Shown piece after piece: positions 35,009 through 39,654 of a stretch of 39,654 bases of DNA. This DNA is from Bacteroidales bacterium. GTDB lineage: Bacteria > Bacteroidota > Bacteroidia > Bacteroidales > UBA1402. The position numbers and the translations under genes are program-made. Each line of letters begins with the position of its first letter. Within the stretch, counting starts at the first letter, position 1. Under the pieces are notes generated by a model. The model worked only from the letters and a program-made list of their open reading frames with translations. It made no database searches and had not been told where the DNA came from. The stretch covers positions 1 to 39,654 of the forward strand of contig JAAYBL010000114.1 in assembly GCA_012718945.1 (NCBI GenBank), written 5' to 3'.

Positions 35009-35887
35009 TTAGGCCTTGGATAAATAGGCGTTGAGTTGATCTCTGGGGATAAAATCGGTAGGCATGGGCATGTCGTACACCGATTTACGGACATAACGGC
35101 TTAGTTCATCCAAGGTTTTGAATGAAGCCACCTTCTCTGGGGTAATGAATTCGCCAATGCCGATGCGGGGGCGTTGTTTGGCTTTATTAAAGACTTCCCT
35201 GGGCATACGCAAGGAGCGTACACGCCAATTGATGACGCCCAGGAAATAAAAAAACGGAGAATTCTGGTCAAAAAAACGGATAGGCAACACAGGCACTTTG
35301 GCCATTTGAACCAATCGAATGATGGTCTCCTGCCATTCCCTGTCCCTAACTTTCATGTCTTTGAAGCGGAACATGGATACGGCACCTGCCGGAAAAAAAC
35401 CAACCGGATGGCCATCCCTCAAGTTGGACAGGGTACGACGAATGCCGTTGACACTATTTGAGGGATCATTTTCCTTTTTGCCGGTTTTGGGCCTGACAGA
35501 GATAAAATTGACATCCATGGCCTTAATGAGCGACAGAAACTGATTGACCATAACCTTATAGTCCGGACGCAAATCGGCCAAAAGGTCAATGAGCATGATG
35601 CCATCTATACCACCATAGGGATGGTTGGAAACAGTGATAAAGGCGCCTTCGGGTAGTAAACGCAACCGGTCGGGGTTACCAATCTGGTAACTGACACCCA
35701 AATCTTTCAGCAAACTATCGGCAAAAGCAGCACCCTCCATGTGGCAGGAACGCCCATATACCCAGTTTACCTTATCAATGGCAAAGGCACGCATGACAGT
35801 TTTGGCCAACTTATGCCCTCGCTCACCCCTAAAGATGGGAGACAGGCTTTCCATCACTTTCAAATCAATGACTTCGCGTTTCAACAT
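35009..35887 (-). CDS. Lysophospholipid acyltransferase-like protein
   Basis: A 292-residue LPLAT/PlsC-type acyltransferase. The catalytic block is NHPYGGID, with H89 and D95; this spaces them by five residues (HX5D) instead of the usual HX4D, a form I associate with Bacteroidetes relatives in the hemolysin/OlsA-like branch. The second block reads GFFPAGAVS in place of PEGTRS. No clear membrane segment, so it should be a peripheral inner-membrane enzyme that uses acyl-ACP or acyl-CoA. The ATG at 35887 is chosen over a TTG at 35908 that would overlap the upstream gene. It follows the flippase-like gene by 10 bp. Its acceptor may be a glycerophosphate, an amino-acid lipid or the product of the gene cluster. 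Confidence 0.88.
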   Translation of the reverse strand: MLKREVIDLKVMESLSPIFRGERGHKLAKTVMRAFAIDKVNWVYGRSCHMEGAAFADSLLKDLGVSYQIGNPDRLRLLPEGAFITVSNHPYGGIDGIMLIDLLADLRPDYKVMVNQFLSLIKAMDVNFISVRPKTGKKENDPSNSVNGIRRTLSNLRDGHPVGFFPAGAVSMFRFKDMKVRDREWQETIIRLVQMAKVPVLPIRFFDQNSPFFYFLGVINWRVRSLRMPREVFNKAKQRPRIGIGEFITPEKVASFKTLDELSRYVRKSVYDMPMPTDFIPRDQLNAYLSKA

Positions 35888-35897
35888 ACAAACTAAA

Positions 35898-36917
35898 TTA
35901 AGAATCAACCGGCAGCTTTGTAGACGTCTTGCCGTGAACTTTCATGAGCAGGATACCGACGCCCATCCAGAACAGTTCCCTTACCCTGGTAACCAGGCTA
36001 ACGTAAATACCCAACCCTCCTGACAAGGATAAGGCTCTGAATGCAATCAGGAAACCGCCCTCCCTGGTACCCACCTGCATGGGTGAGAAAAAGAGGATGT
36101 TGGTAAACAGGCTCATGAAGGTGTAGATAACCACCGATTGGATCAATGTCACTTCAGAAGTGACGGTAAGAAGGATGACATACACCTCCAGGCAGTTGCA
36201 CACGCGGGCAAAAAACTCAAGGGCCAGCGTTTTTAAAAAGGCCTTCCGCCGCTTGTTGTACAAATGCGAAATCTGGTGATCGATCAATATCAGCTTATCG
36301 TTGTACTTCATGAAAAAAGGCAGCACCCAACGTTTGAGATAGGGCAACTTACAACAGATATGAAAGAATCGCACGGTCATCCCCTTGCGGTAACCACGCC
36401 ACAATAAATACAAGAGGGCAGTGAAAAAGACAAAGGAGCCCAATAAGAAAATACGGAAATTCAACGGCACCGGCAAAAAAGCGACTGTAGCCAGAATGGC
36501 CAGTGTCCAAAACAAGAAATGAGCCGTCATGTGTGTCATGGAATACAAGACCACCGATGACGTGGCTTTTTCCACCCCGAACAAGGCCCTGAATTCGATG
36601 ATTTTGTATGGATCGCCACCAAGAAAACCCAGCGGTGTCGCCGCCTTCAAGGCAAAACCGCTGAGGTTGATTTTGAAGATGTGCAGAAAAGAGGCCTTGT
36701 GGTTGGCCGGGTCTTCATCCCTGACGATGGTCACAAAAGCCAGCGTGTTTATCAGGTAGATGGGCAACCACATACCGATAATGGCCAGAAACCACCAACC
36801 CGTTTTACACACATTGGAAACGATCTCGTTCAAGCCAATAGCCCATACCATGATCACCAGCGCCAAAAAGCCGATGATAAAAAAGATGTTCTGGGCGTTG
36901 AGTTTGAACTTTTTCAT
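35898..36917 (-). CDS. Flippase-like (LPG synthase transmembrane domain) membrane protein
   Basis: A 339-residue inner-membrane protein with about eight hydrophobic helices, of the lysylphosphatidylglycerol synthase transmembrane/UPF0104 family. Typical features are the early NLSGFALKAATPLGFLGGDPYK segment and the SPMQVGTREGGF motif near the end. It has no soluble aminoacyl-transfer domain, so it is not itself a lipid-lysylation enzyme; such stand-alone members are assumed to move lipids or lipid-linked groups across the membrane. It begins 4 bp after the CDP-alcohol phosphatidyltransferase gene, which links it to the same lipid product. Confidence 0.9.
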   Translation of the reverse strand: MKKFKLNAQNIFFIIGFLALVIMVWAIGLNEIVSNVCKTGWWFLAIIGMWLPIYLINTLAFVTIVRDEDPANHKASFLHIFKINLSGFALKAATPLGFLGGDPYKIIEFRALFGVEKATSSVVLYSMTHMTAHFLFWTLAILATVAFLPVPLNFRIFLLGSFVFFTALLYLLWRGYRKGMTVRFFHICCKLPYLKRWVLPFFMKYNDKLILIDHQISHLYNKRRKAFLKTLALEFFARVCNCLEVYVILLTVTSEVTLIQSVVIYTFMSLFTNILFFSPMQVGTREGGFLIAFRALSLSGGLGIYVSLVTRVRELFWMGVGILLMKVHGKTSTKLPVDS

Positions 36918-36921
36918 CGTA

Positions 36922-37824
36922 TTAAGACGGATTCAGTGATTTGCACATGCGTTCATGACGCTTGATGGCAATGAACAAGAGGGGATTGAATACCAGTATC
37001 TCTACCGCAAAATAAATCCATTCCAGGTTGAGCACCAACGTGAGCAACATCACCAAACTGCGGCTATTGAACGTGAAAACATCTAACAAGGGCATCATTT
37101 TAAGGCTCTTAGCCCTAAAGGCATGCTTGACATCTTCAGGGTATCCATCAGGATACTGGCCGTTTAGACCACCCAGATAGCGCCTCAGCTCAGGCGTCTT
37201 GGATTCCTGGTTTTTCGTGTAGATGAAATACAGCTTCATCAGGATTTTTGCAACCGGCTTGTTCCACCCCAGGGCCTTGTATTTTTCCCGAACGTCGTCG
37301 GTACTGGAAAACTCACTGTTGATTCCCCCTTTTAGAAAATGCAGGTGCAGGGTTTTGTAGTAATCCACCATGCCGGCTTGGTTGAAATGCGAATAGGCAG
37401 ACGCCAAAGCAATCAGAATGGTCCACCAACCCCAGCCTTCGCTGTTGATGAGACGCATCGTCATGACGGTGTAGAAAGTCAGGAACCAGATATCGCCGCA
37501 GAAGCCATCGAGTATACGTCCCAATTCAGACTTAATGCCTGTCATGCGGGCTAATTGACCGTCTACGCAATCCAAGATGTTGGCAAACACCAACAAAAGA
37601 AATCCAATCAGATTGATCCACAAGGCATTGTCAGGGTAAAACAACAAGCAAGCGGCCACGCCCACGAAAATGGAAATGATGGTAATGGCGTTGGGGGTGA
37701 TGCCCGTGTTTCTCAGCAATAATGCCAGTTTGTAACCAATAGGGCGATAAAAGCCCCTATCGAGGTAGTTTTCAGTATCCCAGGATTTTAGGGAGTCTTT
37801 AAAGGAGGGTTTTTCTGTTGTCAT
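36922..37824 (-). CDS. CDP-alcohol phosphatidyltransferase family protein
   Basis: A 300-residue inner-membrane enzyme that joins a CDP-activated lipid or alcohol with a partner to make a phosphodiester lipid. The signature is at residues 85-111: D85-CV-D88-G89-QL-A92-R93, then G102 and D106. The last aspartate is D111 instead of the consensus position 110 (DGFCGD), a one-residue shift. It has about six hydrophobic helices and a soluble loop at about 160-230. The substrate (CDP-diacylglycerol with an alcohol phosphate, or a CDP-alcohol with diacylglycerol or ceramide) is not decided by the sequence; the TagD-like gene two genes upstream favours a CDP-alcohol. Gaps of 10 and 4 bp to its neighbours. 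Confidence 0.92.
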   Translation of the reverse strand: MTTEKPSFKDSLKSWDTENYLDRGFYRPIGYKLALLLRNTGITPNAITIISIFVGVAACLLFYPDNALWINLIGFLLLVFANILDCVDGQLARMTGIKSELGRILDGFCGDIWFLTFYTVMTMRLINSEGWGWWTILIALASAYSHFNQAGMVDYYKTLHLHFLKGGINSEFSSTDDVREKYKALGWNKPVAKILMKLYFIYTKNQESKTPELRRYLGGLNGQYPDGYPEDVKHAFRAKSLKMMPLLDVFTFNSRSLVMLLTLVLNLEWIYFAVEILVFNPLLFIAIKRHERMCKSLNPS

Positions 37825-37834
37825 AAGAATCTAA

Positions 37835-38563
37835 TTACGCTGTTGCATAGCCACCGTCGCACACAATCACTTCACCGTTCATGTAGGTGTTGTGAATGAG
37901 CATCAGGTAAACCTCTGCCACCTCTTCCGGTGAGCAGAAGCGACCAGCGGCCAGCTTGTCGGTGATGTTGTTACGTATTTCAACCGGCTTGTTGCGATGC
38001 CAGTCGGTTTCCACAAAGCCAGGTGCAACGGCATTGACACGAATATGCTTGGGAGCCATAAACTTGACCAGGTTTTTGACCAAGGCATGTACGGCCGCTT
38101 TGCTGACTCCGTAGGACAGCGACATGGCATGAGGGTAAATACCCATCAGGGAGCCTGTAAACACAATGGCTGCCTGCTCGTTCATACGGTTGAAAAGACG
38201 TTGAATTAAAAAAACCGGGTAGTCAATATTGGCTGTAAAAACGCGTCGCCAACTCTCCGGTGTGATGGAAGAGAAGTCCGAACGGTCGGTCAGGCCGGCG
38301 TTGATGACCAACGCATCCAGCATCAGCCTGTGTTCATCCAGGAAAGTGTCAACGTCGGATAGACGACTCAGATCTGTACAATCTGCCTGTAGCGCGAAAA
38401 AACGTCCGGGAGCCTCTGAGGCGTAGGTTTCAGTTCGTTCTGCGGCTGTCTGGGTATCCGAACCAAACGTAGCCACAACAATCCAACCATCACTAAGCAG
38501 ACTTTCACAAACGGCGCGTCCAATGCCCTTTGTTCCTCCGGTAACTAAAGCAGTTTTGCTCAT
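37835..38563 (-). CDS. Short-chain dehydrogenase/reductase
   Basis: A 242-residue classical SDR, FabG-like. The NAD(P) site TGGTKGIGR is at residues 8-16, NAG at 88-90, and the catalytic S138, Y151 and K155 (SYGVSKAA) are all present. VNAVAPGFVETD and the C-terminal CDGGYATA also fit. It could serve fatty-acid reduction, but its position between a cytidylyltransferase and a CDP-alcohol transferase suggests it reduces a sugar or keto-alcohol precursor of the head group, by analogy with CDP-ribitol pathways. That is inference only. Confidence 0.93.
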   Translation of the reverse strand: MSKTALVTGGTKGIGRAVCESLLSDGWIVVATFGSDTQTAAERTETYASEAPGRFFALQADCTDLSRLSDVDTFLDEHRLMLDALVINAGLTDRSDFSSITPESWRRVFTANIDYPVFLIQRLFNRMNEQAAIVFTGSLMGIYPHAMSLSYGVSKAAVHALVKNLVKFMAPKHIRVNAVAPGFVETDWHRNKPVEIRNNITDKLAAGRFCSPEEVAEVYLMLIHNTYMNGEVIVCDGGYATA

Positions 38564-38614
38564 CAGCAGCTTGGTGGGTTGTAGGCAACAGCAAGGTAGG
38601 CCGTCCCTAATTAA

Positions 38615-39076
38615 CTATTTTTCCTTTTTAATGGTTTCAGGCTTGGTTTGTTGCACAGCCTTGAGGTGTTGTTCGTAGGTATCGTGGATGGTTTTTTTCA
38701 GTGAGGAAGAAGACACGCCATTGCCATAAGGGAAATAAAACACCTTGACGCCCATTTCCTCCAGGTAATCGTACTTGCCATTCCAATCATCGCCTACAAC
38801 GAAAGCATCAATGTGCAGTTTCTTGACAATTTCGGTGTGATCGAGTGTGTGTTGAGGAATGACAATGTCGGTGGCCTTGAGCGCTTCAATAATCTGGAAG
38901 CGTTCATTGAAGGGGATGATGGGAGGAGCCTTGTACGATGAGACCAATTCGTCGGTACTGACCCCTACAATCAGGATGTCAGCCAACCCCCTAGCGTAAT
39001 TGATCATTTTCAAATGGTTCGTATGGAACATATCAAACGTACCCGACGTATAGACGATGGTCTTGCTGTTAAACAT
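38615..39076 (-). CDS. TagD-like cytidylyltransferase
   Basis: A 153-residue nucleotidyltransferase of the glycerol-3-phosphate/ethanolamine-phosphate cytidylyltransferase group. The N-terminal GTFDMFHTNH aligns with the CTP-binding GTFDLLHxGH; the HxGH motif reads HTNH (residues 18-21), so the conserved glycine is Asn. GDDWNGK at 95-101 and SSSSLKK at 122-128 take the place of the usual GDDW.GK and RTxGISTT-type motif. It probably makes a CDP-alcohol such as CDP-glycerol or CDP-ethanolamine, but the substrate is open. It is the first gene of the minus-strand lipid-type run, with a -7 element at 39125-39132. Confidence 0.9.
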   Translation of the reverse strand: MFNSKTIVYTSGTFDMFHTNHLKMINYARGLADILIVGVSTDELVSSYKAPPIIPFNERFQIIEALKATDIVIPQHTLDHTEIVKKLHIDAFVVGDDWNGKYDYLEEMGVKVFYFPYGNGVSSSSLKKTIHDTYEQHLKAVQQTKPETIKKEK

Positions 39077-39124
39077 GGCTTACATTGATGTGTGAAACAT
39101 AATGGCTACGGAAACACATTACCG

Positions 39125-39132
39125 CAAAGGTA
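39125..39132 (-). promoter_or_regulatory. -7 element for the CDP-alcohol gene run
   Basis: TACCTTTG on the minus strand, 48 bp upstream of the ATG at 39076. It suggests this run starts its own transcript downstream of the GH28 gene. No good -33 element. Confidence 0.5.
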
Positions 39133-39190
39133 TTGAATTTTTCATACCCTTGACATTTTTCAGACATTTTAATAAGCGGCGCGGATTCGT

Positions 39191-39654
39191 TCAATAAACC
39201 TTCACACAAGAAGCCAGTTCGGGTGTCGCAAAGGAAAAACGGTCTTTGGATGGTGCTTGTTTAAACATCAGATCGACACTGCGTTGTCCTTTTACGTGGA
39301 CAGCGGGGCTCACCGAGGGGGGACAAGTGAATCCGTCAACCGTCATATTCTTCACATTGTTCAACAGCAGGGCAGGCCCTTCAGCTGGTTCTACGTGCAC
39401 ATTGGTGAAGACGATACTGTCCGATTCCGAGAGTTCGGCACCATATTTGGCCGTTATGCTGACGTTTTCCAGGAAGATGCCGCTGATGTTCATTTCAGGC
39501 AGGCCGTTGAAGAAAAGGGCCCTTCTGGCGTTGCGGGAAACCAGGTTTTTGACATGGATGTTCCTGAATACAGGGGTCTCCTCGGTTACGGGCAGCAAGT
39601 GGTCTTCAACAGGAGTCATATCGCCATCGGCCAACGACTCAGATGCAGACTTGC
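39191..39654 (-). CDS. Polygalacturonase-like (GH28) protein, C-terminal part
   Basis: The frame is open to the window edge, so only the last 154 or so residues are seen and the start lies outside. The fragment has the repeating strand pattern of a right-handed parallel beta-helix (FRNIHVKNLV, MNISGIFLENVSI, SIVFTNVHV, NMTVDGF). The phrase RRALFFNGLPEM is characteristic of Bacteroidetes GH28 pectinases. The catalytic aspartates would be upstream and cannot be checked. Together with the CE12-GH43 fusion it points to use of pectin-type plant polysaccharide. Confidence 0.8.
   Translation of the reverse strand, partial: KSASESLADGDMTPVEDHLLPVTEETPVFRNIHVKNLVSRNARRALFFNGLPEMNISGIFLENVSITAKYGAELSESDSIVFTNVHVEPAEGPALLLNNVKNMTVDGFTCPPSVSPAVHVKGQRSVDLMFKQAPSKDRFSFATPELASCVKVY

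Overview
The window is ordinary-looking chromosome from a member of the Bacteroidota, most likely the Bacteroidales. Three things point there. Sixteen intergenic regions carry the TAnnTTTG -7 element of the Bacteroidetes primary sigma factor, three or four of them with a TTG/TTTG element about 19-23 bp upstream. Gene orders typical of the phylum are present: surE-lpxB divergent from parA-parB-DUF5683-lytic transglycosylase-rel, and DUF3822-rsmD. Several proteins (biotin-independent-looking carboxyltransferase subunit, Mrp without CxxC, single-RRM protein) are of Bacteroidetes type. No insertion sequence, phage, CRISPR array or rRNA operon was seen; the only RNA gene found is a tRNA-Pro(GGG).

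Layout: 36-281 small RRM RNA-binding protein; 427-2214 decarboxylase/carboxyltransferase subunit; 2305-2934 DedA membrane protein; 3040-6752 a minus-strand run trmB, mrp, an outer-membrane-barrel-like protein and an MsrB-MsrA fusion; 6847-7866 ilvE divergent from asnB (8113-9777); 9778-11594 a Dabb protein and a sialate O-acetylesterase divergent from mscS plus a GNAT acetyltransferase (11717-13113); 13149-15114 lpxB and surE; 15354-21323 parA, parB, DUF5683, mltD, rel; 21343-22726 MerR regulator and M23 peptidase divergent from alaS (22835-25444); 25433-26851 RecD-like helicase divergent from DUF3822-rsmD (26928-28234); 28227-29669 cardiolipin synthase divergent from aroB (29817-30896); tRNA-Pro at 31037; a candidate 79-residue small protein at 31190-31429; an acyltransferase-3 membrane protein (31587-32597).

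The last 7 kb is the least routine part. Between a polygalacturonase-type gene cut off by the window end (39191 onward) and a secreted CE12-GH43 fusion (32641-34992) lies a tightly packed minus-strand run: TagD-like cytidylyltransferase, short-chain dehydrogenase, CDP-alcohol phosphatidyltransferase, flippase-like membrane protein and lysophospholipid-type acyltransferase. Together these suggest synthesis and handling of a lipid with a phospho-alcohol head group that I cannot name. The secreted CE12-GH43 enzyme starts 16 bp after the acyltransferase, so it may share the transcript.

How the genes work together: most are housekeeping (envelope and lipid A, chromosome partition, stringent response, tRNA charging, rRNA and tRNA methylation, amino-acid synthesis). 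Start codons were corrected wherever a family N-terminus or a promoter element showed that the longest open frame was too long: ilvE, asnB, surE, parA, rel, the M23 peptidase, the helicase, DUF3822, rsmD, the CE12-GH43 protein and others.
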